DNA from: Clytia hemisphaerica
Lineage: Eukaryota > Cnidaria > Hydrozoa > Leptothecata > Clytiidae
Assembly: GCA_902728285.1 (NCBI GenBank)
Contig: CACVBU010000732.1
Location: 1,114,445-1,178,444, forward strand
Direction: 5' to 3'
DNA length: 64,000 bases
A program made the position numbers and the translations under genes. The notes under the pieces are model-generated. The model did not search any database. It saw only the letters and a list, made by a program, of their open reading frames with translations, and was not told the origin of the DNA. Shown in pieces: positions 44,962-56,952 of the stretch. The first letter of the stretch is position 1. The number at the start of each line of letters is the position of its first letter.

Positions 44962-47900
44962 GTCCTTTTCAATTTCCAGGGCCCACGCCATGAAATTGAA
45001 AGTGGGCGGGGGCAATGAATATAGAGTCTAAGGAGGCGCAACCAAAAAATTTTACTTTGTAAAAAACGGTGGCGTGGGACCTGAATTCTAAATATTCTTT
45101 TTGTGTGAGAGCTGCGAACTTTGTTCCTGTTTGTACAATTTTAAGTGTTTTAATGTTCATATAAAAGACAAATTTATGTTTTATTATTTAACTATTTTAC
45201 TCTCATGAAGAAAAAAAAGTTTATTTTTTAGCAAACTGTTATTGTTAAGTTTAATGGCGGAGGACGTTATGAGGATGTTAGAAGCAAATTTCTTTTCTTT
45301 TGGCTTAAGGAAGATTTAAAAATCGTTCTGTTACGATTGTTGCAAACTTGGCTCAATCATCTAGTCGCTTTCTGCTGATTCCTCTGCAGTTGAAATGTGA
45401 AAGAACCTTTGAAATGCATATTTCCGAATCTGCTAAATGCGAAATGTCCACCGCCTAGCTATAACAACTTTATTTTTGTAGATTTATCAGAAATGAACAC
45501 GTTTTTACAGAATATGAATTTAAATTGCATGAAAGTCAACCACGCCCTATGAAAGATTGCGGGCATTCTTATTTTGACTTAACCGCACTTTTTTTCTAAC
45601 ATGTAAATAGGTAGATAGTAAGATTAAAGCCCCATGCACATGTAAATTAAGTAGATAAATGGTAAGATATTGTTTACATGTGAATAGATAGGAAGCATTT
45701 TAAAACCGAAATTAAATTTTCTACCCCCGGTCTTTTTTTTCGACAGAAGTTGCTTATCAAAATTTTCAATTTTGCGTGAATTCGAGGCTTGTTGTTAGAA
45801 AAATTTAGATTTTTTTGTTATATATTTTATTCTTTTGTTTATTGTTATTGTCTTTTACGATTTAAAAATTATTATCCCTTTTATTATTGTTATTAATATT
45901 AGCATGTACAGATGAATTATGATTATTTTATTCGACCCAAAAAAAGTTTATAAATTATTTTGAAAAGTGTTGAAAAAAAGAATATAATTTCTTTAATATT
46001 TGTACAAAAGATTTTGCAAGTTATTTTGTCACCTCCTTTTCCTCTTTAAAACCCACGAATTTTCGAGAGTCCACTATGTATAATTTTGAGCTATGATAAT
46101 TTACTGTCCTTGTTTTTAAATAATTTCTCTCTCTGTTAATAATATTCCAAATTAATGTCCAATGGGAATCAACTATTGCCATCCATAATGTAACCGATAT
46201 CATCTATAATCGTCAGCCGTGCAAAATTACTCGAATCTGATTGGTTTAGAGGAGTGCAATTAATCGTTAATTGCACTATTACCACTTTTTGCACTCTTCG
46301 GCGGGGGGACACTTTTGTCCCCTTATTTTTTTCTCTCCCAAGTCCTGTGTCAGAGACTTTTTTTTACTTTATAATAAAAAACAAAGACATTTTTTTCTTC
46401 AATATAAAAATAAATAAACCAGCCGAGGCTGGAAGGTCAGCCAATAGAGCTTAGCTAGATAGCTTTAATAAGTGGGTTAACAGATGTAAGAGATGTACTG
46501 AAACAGAGTAGACTAAAAATGTTGAATACACGCTTTTTCTTTTGTAAGAATAACTTCTATAAGAATATCAGGGTGAGATTTCGGGTTTTAAACAATAGGC
46601 CTATTGTTTAACAATAGAAAAGAGAATACTGCTTCCTCTCACCAAGTACACTATCTATAAAAAAAAGCGTTATGTCCAAATGTGAACATTTGATTTCAAG
46701 CCTGAGAGCTCCTTCACACCTCCCCTCCCCCCCCCCCCACGAAACTCAATATACTCTCTTTAGCATTGTAGCACTGTTTTTATGACATCAAACAATTAAG
46801 CTATAGTTCATTACTATAAAATAAAAGAGAAACATAGTGTAATTAAACTTTTTGTTAATTTCATTCCAGTCAGTTATGATACATTTTTTCTGTTCGATGT
46901 AGACAATATCCATATCTGACCAAAGTGTTATACTAGAAATAAATAGAAATTGCCAAAACGTCAGAAACTGTACTTTTTGTTTTACTTGTAAACTCCAATT
47001 TCAACTTAAACTAACTAACTACAAACTTTTAAGTCAAAAGCGCAACTCCAGAAAACACAATTTGCATCAAAAACTTTACAACGTAGTTCATATTTATAAC
47101 ATTTCAACAGGAACTGTATTTTGGTAGACTTGGTCAAATTACAGAAACCATTTATCAGTTGTCTGCAAGGGCAATGAGGTACGTAAATACTGACTGCTAT
47201 TCAGTCAAAGCCAAAATTTGGCAAGGTCAGAAAAACATAATTTGCATCCAGTCTGCGTAAATAAATTTTGTAGTTTAGTCGCAAATGATAATCGAAAGCA
47301 AAACTTAAAATTCATAACTATGCGGGGAAGCTCATTTTTCCCCCGTTTTGCTTTAAACTCCCTTTTGATTGGTCTATGAATTTGGGCGATCGCCTTACCG
47401 CCTTAGCGGAATAAACACATGACCATAATAAATAAATTCAACAAGGCAGCGAAGTAGCAATTAATTTCAACTGGGAGTCCTCTCTTCTGTGCCAAGCACT
47501 GGCAGTGTTTTTTAAACTTTAAAACAATGTTAAATGAAGACCAGATGGATCTGTTGTTGTGTAACTTGGCGATATAATTCATTAAATTCTAGAAACCATT
47601 TTTCATAACTTTCTGCAGTCCGCTTTCTGCAAGTCTGATAAGAGATATGTATACACTGTTATTGCCATTCATTCCATTCCATTATTCGGTCAAAACGTGC
47701 ACCAAAGTTAGGAAAGGTTAGAAAAACACAATCTGCGTCCGGAACTGCATGAAAAATAGTTTGATCAATTTCAACAAGAACTGTATATATTAATATTAAT
47801 ATAATTGATCAAATTCCAAAGACCATTTGTCATAATTTTGCAAGTCCAATAATAGGAGATGTGATGTCATCATTTGGTTCCCGTCATCTGACCGACCCTG

Positions 47901-48587
47901 ATTTACGGTCAGCAGGTAGAGTTGGAGAGTCGGAAAGCTTTTCCGCTGCTTTGCTGGATTTCCACTGTCGACCTCTGCACGCTCTGTGTTTACAAGTTTT
48001 CAAATCGAAGTAGCGAGCCACATGCTAATGGAGAGTAAACCGAAAACCAGTTTATCCACGGTTTCTCAATTTCTTAATTCGGAGCAGCCACACGACGGAT
48101 GCCCTTTCAACAAGATTAGCTGCTCTTAAAAAGAAAAATTTTTTCAACCGAATACCGAACGCCCCACTTTTTAAAGGAAATGACGGGAACCAACAGTTTT
48201 TGCGCCGTTCGCCTTTTTAGTCAAAAAAGCACAATTGCAGCCGTCTTTATCAAATTTAGACAGTACTGTACTTTTGTAAACTTTATCAAATTCCAATAAC
48301 ATTATAACACCATCAATCCCACCTAGAGGCAAACAAGAAAAATGGTTTTTTATTGCAAAAACGGCAATAAAAGTATCAGAAAATTCAACATAAACAAAAA
48401 CTTTGAGCAAACGGCGTTAAAGCTTCAAAAGATATAGAAAAAGAGTCCCCTTGATGAAAATCATGTTTGATTTGCCGAGTTAAAAATAAATGACAGAAAT
48501 TGAAGCTTGCAACAGATTTACTGGAATACGTGTACAACACTGACTTTTATCACATCTGACTATCGCTTGAGCCGCCATCTTAAAACC
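44962..48587. other. Gene-poor region with degenerate repeats
   Basis: No host gene was recognised. Items seen: degenerate ATGTAAATAGGTAGATAGTAAGAT copies near 45600-45700; GTGCAATTAATCGTTAATTGCAC at 46254-46275, a fragment of the foldback family found at 48974; a C13 run near 46727; and two or three diverged copies of a unit containing AACTGTAT...GGTCAAATTACAGAAACCATTT...GTCTGCAAG, near 47110, 47560 and 47780. Open frames here are short and AT-driven. Confidence 0.5.
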
Positions 48588-48751
48588 ACATTATGATCTG
48601 TTAAAACACGTACGCTAAAAGTACCCACAAAGTTAACCGATCTGAAAATTTGAGAATCAAAGTGAGCACATTATGATCTGTAAAAACAACGTACGCTAAA
48701 AGTACCCAAAAAGTTAACCCGATCGGAAGAAAGTTTAGAAATCAAAGTGAG
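48588..48751. repeat. Two-copy tandem duplication, ~80-bp unit
   Basis: ACATTATGATCTG...ACGTACGCTAAAAGTACCCA...AAAGTTAACC...GAGAATCAAAGTGAG at 48588-48666 is repeated with small changes and a few extra bases at 48668-48751. Confidence 0.85.
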
Positions 48752-48973
48752 ATCGGAAAATCGGATTTTTTTTTTACCGTCTTATGATGCTGATGATGGA
48801 AGAAAATTTTACCTATTTGAATGCTCAGCTTAGGCTGACCAAAAAGAACAAAGAAATTTTACGTTACAATAGCTTCTTTTAATTGAAAACAAAGAAAAAT
48901 TACACTGCAATGTTTTCTTTTTAAACAAAAGAAAAAAAGGAGGTTTTCGAATGTTTACTGACGATTACCTCGG

Positions 48974-49126
48974 AATCGTATGTTTTGTCGTGCAATTAAC
49001 GATTAATCACTCGTAACAAAGGAGAAAATACCGTAATTTGCACTCGTCCTTCGGACTCGTGCAAATTACTATTTTCTCCTTTGTTACTCGTGATTAATCG
49101 TTAATTGCACTCCAAACCATACGATT
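48974..49126. repeat. Foldback palindrome A (GTGCAATTAACGATTAAT)
   Basis: AATCGTATG...GTGCAATTAACGATTAATCAC.CGTAACAAAGGAGAAAATA pairs with its inverted copy ending CATACGATT at 49126. The centre is CGTCCTTCGGACTCG near 49050, so there is almost no loop. Arms of about 73 bp with few mismatches. Non-coding. Confidence 0.9.
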
Positions 49127-49280
49127 ACTAGTACAAATTTATTTTGTGAGAAAAAAATCAATAAACAACTATAAAAGAAAGACATAAAGAGAAGAGAAAA
49201 ATATAAAACTCTCAGTGTAATTTCTGTAATTTACTTTCCTAACTGGGAAAAAGTAGTGAAAGCCATTGTGCGATTAGCTC

Positions 49281-49429
49281 GTAATCACATGATAACTCGT
49301 ACAATTCGAAAATTGCACTCGTGACTTTTTTGTTTCGAATTTTCCTCGTCCTTTCGGACTCGGAAAATTAATAACAAAAAAATCACTCGTGCAATTATAT
49401 TCGAATTGCACTCGTTATCATGTGATTAC
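49281..49429. repeat. Foldback palindrome B, relative of A
   Basis: GTAATCACATGATAACTCGTACAATTCGAA at the left is mirrored by TTCGAATTGCACTCGTTATCATGTGATTAC at the right. The centre CGTCCTTTCGGACTCGG matches that of palindrome A, and both arms carry GTGCAATT-type blocks. The two lie 155 bp apart. Confidence 0.9.
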
Positions 49430-49576
49430 ATATACTTATCAAAGGCGTGATTTTTAAGACAGAGCTTGTTTTCGCATAATTCGATTTAACGCTACCCGCT
49501 ACCTTCAAATGAGGAAGCTTCCCAGCAGCTTCGAGTCAGAACTGCCAAGGTTTTGCTGATTTCTTATCGCTTCTGC

Positions 49577-52500
49577 CATACTGGGTGTCTCTGAAAAAAC
49601 TTCCCCCTGTTTGATTCAAAATTGCGCAAAAGTGCAAAAATATATTAGCTTGATTTTTTCGAAATCGTTTAGAGGAGGGTTTAACTTAAATTTTGGTATA
49701 TCAAACTTTAAAATTGCTTCCTGACCAAAAGTTATGACAAAAAGAGTGAAAAATCTGTTTTCAAAAAGAGCGAAAAAAGACGAAAAAATCTTTTGTTATA
49801 AAAAAAGACACTCAAACTTTCTCTTCTCCACTCAAATAGACTCGCTAAGATTTGGAATCTTTTGGAAAAATTTTGATAAAAGTTTGTTGCTTGTCTAAAC
49901 TTTATGCTCATTAATGAATCCAAAAGTAGACGATGTTATCGTCCGTTTACAGTGATAATAAAGGCGGGAAAAATGGCGGTATGGCGTTATGGCGGTATAC
50001 GGAAAAAAATCGGCGGGAGAGTTTCGAAGAAACGGACGATACCAATTTGGCGCATCTTCACTCAAACGATTTTGCCTGACTGACCTCTGGGATTTCGAGA
50101 TTTTCCGTTTGCGTTTTTTGTTCGAACTGAGTGCAAACAGTGCAAACAGCTAAACGTTTGAGAAAGATGGCTGATGAAATTTCACTCAGATTGTTTTTAT
50201 GAGATTTATTTTCATGGTGGAGAACAATTATTTCTACTTTTATTAGTCTATTTTATGCATGAATTTTTGTGTACAGTATATAAGTCTTTAGTGTGTCAGT
50301 ACTAGGGATTAGATTCCTCAAGATTTGCTTTTGGAAAAATCTTTTTGAATATGAACAACAACCTGACTGACTTTCCCCTCAAGATTCCATTTTAATCAGG
50401 TATGTTTTCCATTCTTTCAATTCCTTAAAATTTTCAGCTTGTGCTTTTATGTGGTTTATGTGCACGAGCTCTCACTCTATTCTCAACTACTTTATACCTC
50501 AAACTACTTTTTGATTGAAAATACTTTCCTTCATGTATATTTTTTCATGTTTGTTTCTAATCTAGTATTTTATTTTCCCAAGTTTCTAGGAATAGAACCT
50601 TTTAGAACTGGGGTTACAAATTCTAATTCTTCTTATTTATTGGGCGTTCAGATTGCCACTTCAATGGACATGGACAAGCTTCTTTGAGATTTTTCTGGAA
50701 AAATAAAAAGAGGGTGTTCTTAGGTTAGGTAGGGGCAATTAATTGAACCAGAACGTAGTCTATATTCAGTTAATTCCAGATGTACGAGTACATGAAAAAC
50801 AAAACGTTTAAAAGTCATCATAATTTTTTGGCAAATTCACGGTGTGAAAGGTTGAAATTTTTCATGAATTGCACCTATTCACTGCAAATTCATGATATGT
50901 GCCATTCCAAGGTCTCCTGACATTACATCATGTATATACCCAATAGGTGATTCGTTGTAAGTGACGTAAAATAAGTCAATACGTCACTTTCAACCAATCA
51001 GCTGTGGACGACAATGGTGCATATCAAGAGTTAACCAAAAATGTTTTTGTGAAATTACCAAAAAGGTTTTGGTAATAAGTTTCCCTACTGCTTATATATA
51101 TATACCTTTTTATAAAATTATTTCGTGTTATTTTTTATGTAATTTGTGAAATTTGTGAAATTGAACCAGTAGAACGTGGTTGGAAAATTGTTCTGTACGT
51201 TAAATGAAAAATAAAACCAGTCAAAACAATCAAAAATGGTACTGCCAAATGCAAGCTGTGAATACTCATGTTGCTACCCGTACATATTGAACCTATTTAT
51301 TTAATTTTTGAGAAATTTTTCTATATAAGTGACTAATTTGTTGTTTTCTACTTGTTGTGGTTAGGGTAAAATGTAAAAATTGTACTTACACATTCTCAAA
51401 CAATTGTTATTCCTTTACTATTCTACTACAGGTCAAGACATTCAGCGACAAAATTTTTTAGCATAATCTTGGGTTGCGGGAATTAAAATATTTCATATAT
51501 ATAATTTTTTGACTTATATTTTTTTATAAATAACTTCAGATTGAATGAATATCTCAACAAAATTTGGTGAATTGTGTGGCAAAGGAATGTTTATATATCA
51601 TGTAAATTGCAGAATTATGCCAATTTTAGCAATTTTTTAACAAGAAATTTAGCTGTTTGAAAAAAGAAACTGTCTGACTGTTGTCGCCCTTTGCTGAAAA
51701 AACAAGATTTTGATTGGGGTATCTTTTGGGCATTTTTTATTTGCAAATTTCTTCCAGTCTGTACAGAGAGTATACACACCAGATCTGAAGTCAATTTGAA
51801 GAGTGCTCTAGGATTTATGGTAATTTTAATGCTACATAAGTTAATATGGTAATAAGTAAAATATGGTTTCGCAATAGCAGACAGTATAATGTTTATATAA
51901 AGAAGTTAGCAAAACGGAACTAAAACTAAAATTTTATCCTTATTTTTTAAAATTTATATAGGAAATCAGAAAAAAACAAATTTTTAATTATAGAGATTAC
52001 TTCAGGGATTTTAATTAGGGTGAGAATTTGTTCTGGCATTTTTTGGTTTAATTTCTCGAAACCCTGAAAAAGCTCAGTTTTTACTCCAATCAGCCGATTA
52101 AAAGCAATTGAAAGGCCATTTGTAGAATATGTAGTACGATATGTCTGAGAAAATAAAATATTTTATCTTCTTTTAAATAATCATTTTTTCCAGCTGGGAT
52201 TTGGATAAGACTTTCAAGTAGCATTGTATGGTAGCAATAACAGCATCTTGCTGTACCATGAACGTCTACAACTTCCACCTAAGGCCAGAATATAATTATC
52301 TTTAAATATAATATGGTGGAAAATATTGTAAACAAATTGTCTTCAATTATCAAACTATCCTGTAATGATTTTTTGTATCAGAATAAAACTCTTTTCTAGC
52401 TGCCAGAAGCACATAGTCTACCTTCAAATTGATACCATCTTCCAGACAAACAAAAATTAAAAACTTCAAAATGATTTCCTGTGGCTATAATTATACTTCT

Positions 52501-53520
52501 ATACTACAGAACATGTCAAATATAAAAAATATAAAAGTTAAAAATTAGTAACTTGTAGAATTTCTAACAAAACAAAAATAGGGAGTATTGAAAAGAAGGT
52601 AAAAAGCTGTTTTTATCAGAAGGGAAATGTGTAAAATGATACTAAATGTACAGCAAGTGTTGTGTCTTTGAGTTAAATTACTGTAGTTAAAAAGAAGAAA
52701 AATGAAGGTTGGAAGTAAAAAATATTAACAACAAACCTGTTAGTCTTTGTGGTGATTATTTCTGAAGTCAAAGTATGTTAAACATATGAAGCATGGCTCT
52801 TAAAATTTAAATACTTGTTGCAAATAAATTGCAAACTAAAATTCTAAATTTGAGCTACAAAATAAACCCATAAAGAAAAGAATTTCATGCAAGAAATTCC
52901 TTCAGCCATAGAAAAGTAAAAGTTGATGCTGTTGTGCGTTTTCGAATGTTTTGAAAATGACCGAACCGAATCGTCAATAATACGCAAAGGCAAATCCACG
53001 GCTTTTTTCAGTTTTTTTGCTTTTGCGCCAAATTGGTATCGTCTACACTGTGTAAACATCTCCGCCACTGCTTACTCCACCCGAATTTATCACGCCTCTC
53101 CTAAACTATTCCCTTTTTTAGTGATCTTGTGTAGACGATAGGATCGTCTAATCCAAAAGGAGCTACAAATTGGCAACATTTTTAACATAAAAATCATTAA
53201 AAACGAATAATAAAACAAAAAAGATGCACAGAAGTTCAAAAGTAAAACTTTACCATCAATAAAGTACAGTGTTTTCTTTTCTAATTTGATACCCTGTTAT
53301 TTCGTCTTTTTGCGCTCTTTTTGAAAAATTTTTTTTACTCTTTTTGTCATAACTTTTGATCTAATGAAGCAATTTTAAAGTTTGATACACCCAAAATTTA
53401 AGTTAAACCCTCCTCTAAACGATTTCGCAAAAATCAAGCTGATATATTTTTTCACTTTTTCACAATTTTGAATCAAACAGGGGGAAGTTTTTTCAGAGAC
53501 ACCCGGTATGTAATAGTAGC
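49577..53520. mobile_element. 3.9-kb element with ~500-bp terminal inverted repeats, no transposase seen
   Basis: The left end CATACTGGGTGTCTCTGAAA is mirrored by TTTCAGAGACACCCGGTATG ending at 53520. Similarity continues inward for about 480-500 bp with gaps: GGGGGAAG, TTTAGAGGAGGGTTTAACTTAAATTTTGG, GTTATGACAAAAAGAGT, then a TAGACGAT-nn-ATCGTC palindrome (~49926 left, ~53132 right) and CGATACCAATTTGGCGC (50038 left, inverted at ~53025 right). The 3-kb interior is AT-rich, with frames of at most 82 codons and none recognisable. It is therefore probably non-autonomous or decayed. A clear target duplication was not found. Confidence 0.8.
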
Positions 53521-53825
53521 ATGATGTAACATTAATGCAGGTTTAAGAGTAATTGGTCGTATAACACCTTAGAGAGAGACATAAACTGTATCCTCATAAG
53601 ACTGGTTTGATTTAATCACATGATCAAAAAAGTGAGCAAAACAAACTAATTTCTCAACGCAAGTTCAAGTAAGAAACAATGAAAAAAAAAGTTTCCAGAC
53701 CGGGGACGGACTATGGTCAAGTCGCATTGCAAAGCTTCTTGTTATAAAAGTATTTGTGATGAAATGCACAAAGTCAATTCATCGCTATTTTTTGCCACAA
53801 CAATTGACAAAATAATCCACAAAAT

Positions 53826-53863
53826 TGACGTCACGAGATAAGATTTTGATAAAACTGACGTCA
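53826..53863. promoter_or_regulatory. Two TGACGTCA (CRE/ATF-type) sites
   Basis: Perfect palindromic TGACGTCA at 53826-53833 and 53856-53863, 30 bp apart and about 100-140 bp upstream of the ATG of the coiled-coil gene. In animals this octamer is the consensus for CREB/ATF bZIP factors. Use as a promoter element here is inferred from position. Confidence 0.55.
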
Positions 53864-53966
53864 AATAATATTTTGCTAACCATTCGCCTTTTAAACTTTT
53901 GTCAAGTTCGGCAGAAGTGAATATTGTGAATTTTTGTGAATATTTTTATCAAAATATTGATTAATA

Positions 53967-54758
53967 ATGAGAAATTTTGCAGATTATCGTATCAACTCCT
54001 CTGAGGAATATCGTCTGATGTATCTACATGAAGTAGATCAAAACAAAAAATTGAAATTGGCCAACGAAGACCAACAAACAACCATTGAAGATTTGCACAA
54101 ACAACTTGTCGAAATGACACAGAAGTTTGCAAAAAGTCAAAACAACACGGAAGTTTTGGAAGAAAAACTTCAAAAACAAACTCAAAAAGCGAGTAACTTG
54201 GAACAGAAGCAGGTAGAAAGTGAACGAAAGATTGTCGAAGTGACACAAGAATGTCAAAAGCAAGAAGAACGCGTCAAAAAAGTGAAAGCATTGAGCGCCG
54301 AAATGCTGGACGAATTAGATAAAGCTGATCGCAAGATCCAATCTTTGGAATCTCGTGTCGACAAACAAGTCGACTTCATCACGCAAAGGTCGTTCATCAA
54401 TAAGAAGCTCTCACAACAGGTCCAAGACCTCAAGAAAACTTGCAAAACCGCTGAAAAGAAATCAGCCAAATCCACCAAGTTGATCCACGAATTGAAGGTG
54501 ACCGTGTTCCAACAACAAAACACAATCAAAATTTACGAAGACTTCCAATCTCGCTTCCAAGCACGGGAGAGCAAAATCCTCTTCAATCTTGAAGCCTTGG
54601 AGATTCACCAAGGAGGAAAATCTCGTACCTTCTCCAACTTTCGTCGAGCCAGCCATAGCCAGGAGTTAATAAAAAGCATCAGCGCTTTGTTCGAGAACAA
54701 CATCCTCTCCGGCGTTGAAACACACCTTGCAGCTGAATCGAACGAACGCTTGATTTGA
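53967..54758 (+). CDS. Single-exon coiled-coil protein, unknown function
   Basis: 263 aa, ATG at 53967, TGA at 54756-54758. The family is not recognised. Residues about 20-200 are an almost continuous heptad-rich coiled coil (Lys/Glu/Gln-rich, for example KLANEDQQTTIEDLHKQL and VKALSAEMLDELDKADRKIQ). The C-terminal ~60 residues are less charged and include KILFNLEALEIHQ and SHSQELIKSISALFENNIL. There is no signal peptide or membrane segment. Coding bias is strong, with much higher C/G at third positions than the surroundings, so it is probably a real gene. Two CRE-type sites lie upstream, and AATAAA occurs at 55221. The frame stays open for 55 codons beyond the TGA. Confidence 0.75.
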   Translation: MRNFADYRINSSEEYRLMYLHEVDQNKKLKLANEDQQTTIEDLHKQLVEMTQKFAKSQNNTEVLEEKLQKQTQKASNLEQKQVESERKIVEVTQECQKQEERVKKVKALSAEMLDELDKADRKIQSLESRVDKQVDFITQRSFINKKLSQQVQDLKKTCKTAEKKSAKSTKLIHELKVTVFQQQNTIKIYEDFQSRFQARESKILFNLEALEIHQGGKSRTFSNFRRASHSQELIKSISALFENNILSGVETHLAAESNERLI

Positions 54759-54926
54759 GTTTGTGGAGAACATTTGATGTCAGGTCAGGAGGAACACCAT
54801 CTAGATTCCTGCTATCGGTCAAGCTTGAATCCGGTACAACCTGTGCAGCGAAAAACAACATCTAGTTCATCAACCAGGAGCAGGCGGGCACAACATCTTC
54901 CCCCAATGAACTTCGATGAACTCTGA
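54759..54926 (+). other. In-frame open extension after the TGA of the coiled-coil gene
   Basis: Directly after the TGA the same frame stays open for 55 codons to a TGA at 54924-54926. The hypothetical tail has polar and Ser/Arg-rich composition (RKTTSSSSTRSRRAQ, then PPMNFDEL). It may be readthrough sequence, the remains of a longer protein after a nonsense change, or plain 3' UTR. Confidence 0.35.
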
Positions 54927-56487
54927 AAAAAGAACAATCCATCAACAGCAAGCTAGAAACACCAGCCTTTTTAACTCTTTCATTTTACCAACAAGAAAGA
55001 AATATCTTAAAAGTTGAAAAAATTGTTTTATATTTCTACTCATTTTAAATTATTAAATGTCCACGTTGTGTCTCATCACAAATTTTAGATCCGAGCATAG
55101 AATTAAGTTTCTGGTAGATCCTTGGTCCTTAAAAGGGGTTCTCTGTGTTAATTATGAATAATGATTTTTGTTTTGTTTTTTCTGGATGCGATTAAACCAA
55201 TCAAAACTTTCAGTAGCCAAAATAAAGGTAAGTTTTGTAACATCCCTGTCTCGCTGTCCCATTGACCCACTTAAACAGCAAGTAGAATAGACCAAGGGTG
55301 CTGCTCCTAGCTCCCTTTCTTTAATCATATTGAATCCTTGAATGGAATCAAAGTGTAGGTTAGTTCAGACATACTTTAATTGGTAGGTGCTTAAATACCA
55401 GTGGTGATTGAAAAGCTCTAACTTTTTTAAAGAGTTTTTGGAATCAAAGTATTGTTTTTTTAATGAAAATTCTCCATGAGAATAAATCTCGTGCATTTTT
55501 CCCAATGTACACGTTGTTCATAAAGGTTTTGTAAAAGCGTACTTTATGCCATAAGGAAACCGACCTCGGATTTTAGAAAATATTTTTGAAAAAAGGAAAA
55601 AATTGAAAATATGTTTGAACTTTTTGTGTGAAACCACCGTGTTAACCACAAATTTTGAGGATCATTTTCATTTTACTGATTTTCACATAAAGGATATCTC
55701 GACTGTGTATCAATCCAAGATTTATTTCGTCGGACCTAACTTTTATAAAAATATATAATTTATTGAACCAAATGAATTGATGAACTTTTTTAAATTTTCT
55801 TTGTAAAAACATTTTTTAGTCAAATGAAATATCAAATATTGATGATCAAATTCCCTATGAATATACTTCAATATACTAAAATTTCAGCAGATGCTCTTTT
55901 TGAATTTTCGCAGATTTTGTATCGTTGAAAGGTTGAAAGAGTACTCTGTTAAATTATTCTAAGGATTTATGATTTCATAGGGGCTAGTCAAAGGTCAGTT
56001 AAAGTTTTAAATAAACGGATCATTTTTGACCGATAATTTTACATTTCTCATCTCAGAGGTTAATAGTTAATGTTAATGCCGTGCTATACTTCAATTTTGA
56101 AATTTCAAAACTTGTTACCATAGATTTGTTAGACTGAAAACAAAGGTGTTTAAATATTTTGTTTTCAATCTCTGTCGAACTTCATCTTTCTTTTAAGAAG
56201 AATTTTTTTGTTTGAAAAGGATTTTAACAAGATTATTTTTCTTCATCGTTCTTCATTTTCAATCTTCAAATCGTTTATTTTTCAACGTTAGGGTTGACAG
56301 AAAGTTAAAAAAAAATATGTATAAAAATAATATGTATATTTTTCACTTTTGGATATGTGGTGGAATTTAAAATTATGATAGTTGTGTTGATCTAAACAAA
56401 AAATCAAGAAGAGCGTTTTTCTTGAAGAAATACATTTCAAAAAGGTAAACTCCGTTAGTTATCTGCTCGTTTCCGTTAATATTTTTT
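54927..56487. other. 3' region of the coiled-coil gene and intergenic
   Basis: AATAAA at 55221-55226 could be the gene's polyadenylation signal. The rest is AT-rich with no recognised gene. Confidence 0.4.
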
Positions 56488-56743
56488 CAGCCAGTGGGGA
56501 TAAAAATAATGGACTGAAACACGATAGTGATTGATATTCCTATGTTTTTAATGGCTGAAGATTTAAATTCTTTTGTTTTGAAGTCAGATAATTCAGTGAG
56601 GATAGATAAAATATTTTGCAGCGAGGATTGGTCTATTTGATTATTTTCAGTTGGGACAAAAATTGTAGGATAATTTTCCACCAGGACGATATTTTGGCCA
56701 ATTTTTCCAGTGGGAAGGGGTCCTATTGGGTCTTTGAGAAGGG
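56488..56743. repeat. Dispersed ~260-bp repeat, copy 2
   Basis: Same sequence family and orientation as 42806-43070, with several indels. Begins CAGCCAGTGGGGATAAAAAT and ends CCAGTGGGAAGGGGTCC. Confidence 0.85.
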
Positions 56744-56952
56744 TGTGTTTTCGTGAAAAACATGTTTGCTTTTTGTAACCTTGATAACAACCGCAACTGT
56801 ATCAAGGCCTATCAACGTCTAAACTCAAAAAGTGGTACAAAGCGATTCCATTGTTTGAAGCTCAAAATCTAGTTGTTACAGTCTAAGTTTAGGTATCAAT
56901 TCAGTATTGCCAAATTTTATTTCTTATGCTTTCTTTACCTTCTAGAGAATAG

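Noticed and set aside
50439..50687. 82-codon plus-strand frame inside the 3.9-kb element
   Set aside because: Phe/Tyr/Leu-rich reading typical of AT-rich sequence; no transposase or membrane-protein signature that could be supported.
53992..54656. Several minus-strand open frames opposite the coiled-coil gene
   Set aside because: They are shadows of the coiled-coil frame with no splice or start evidence of their own.
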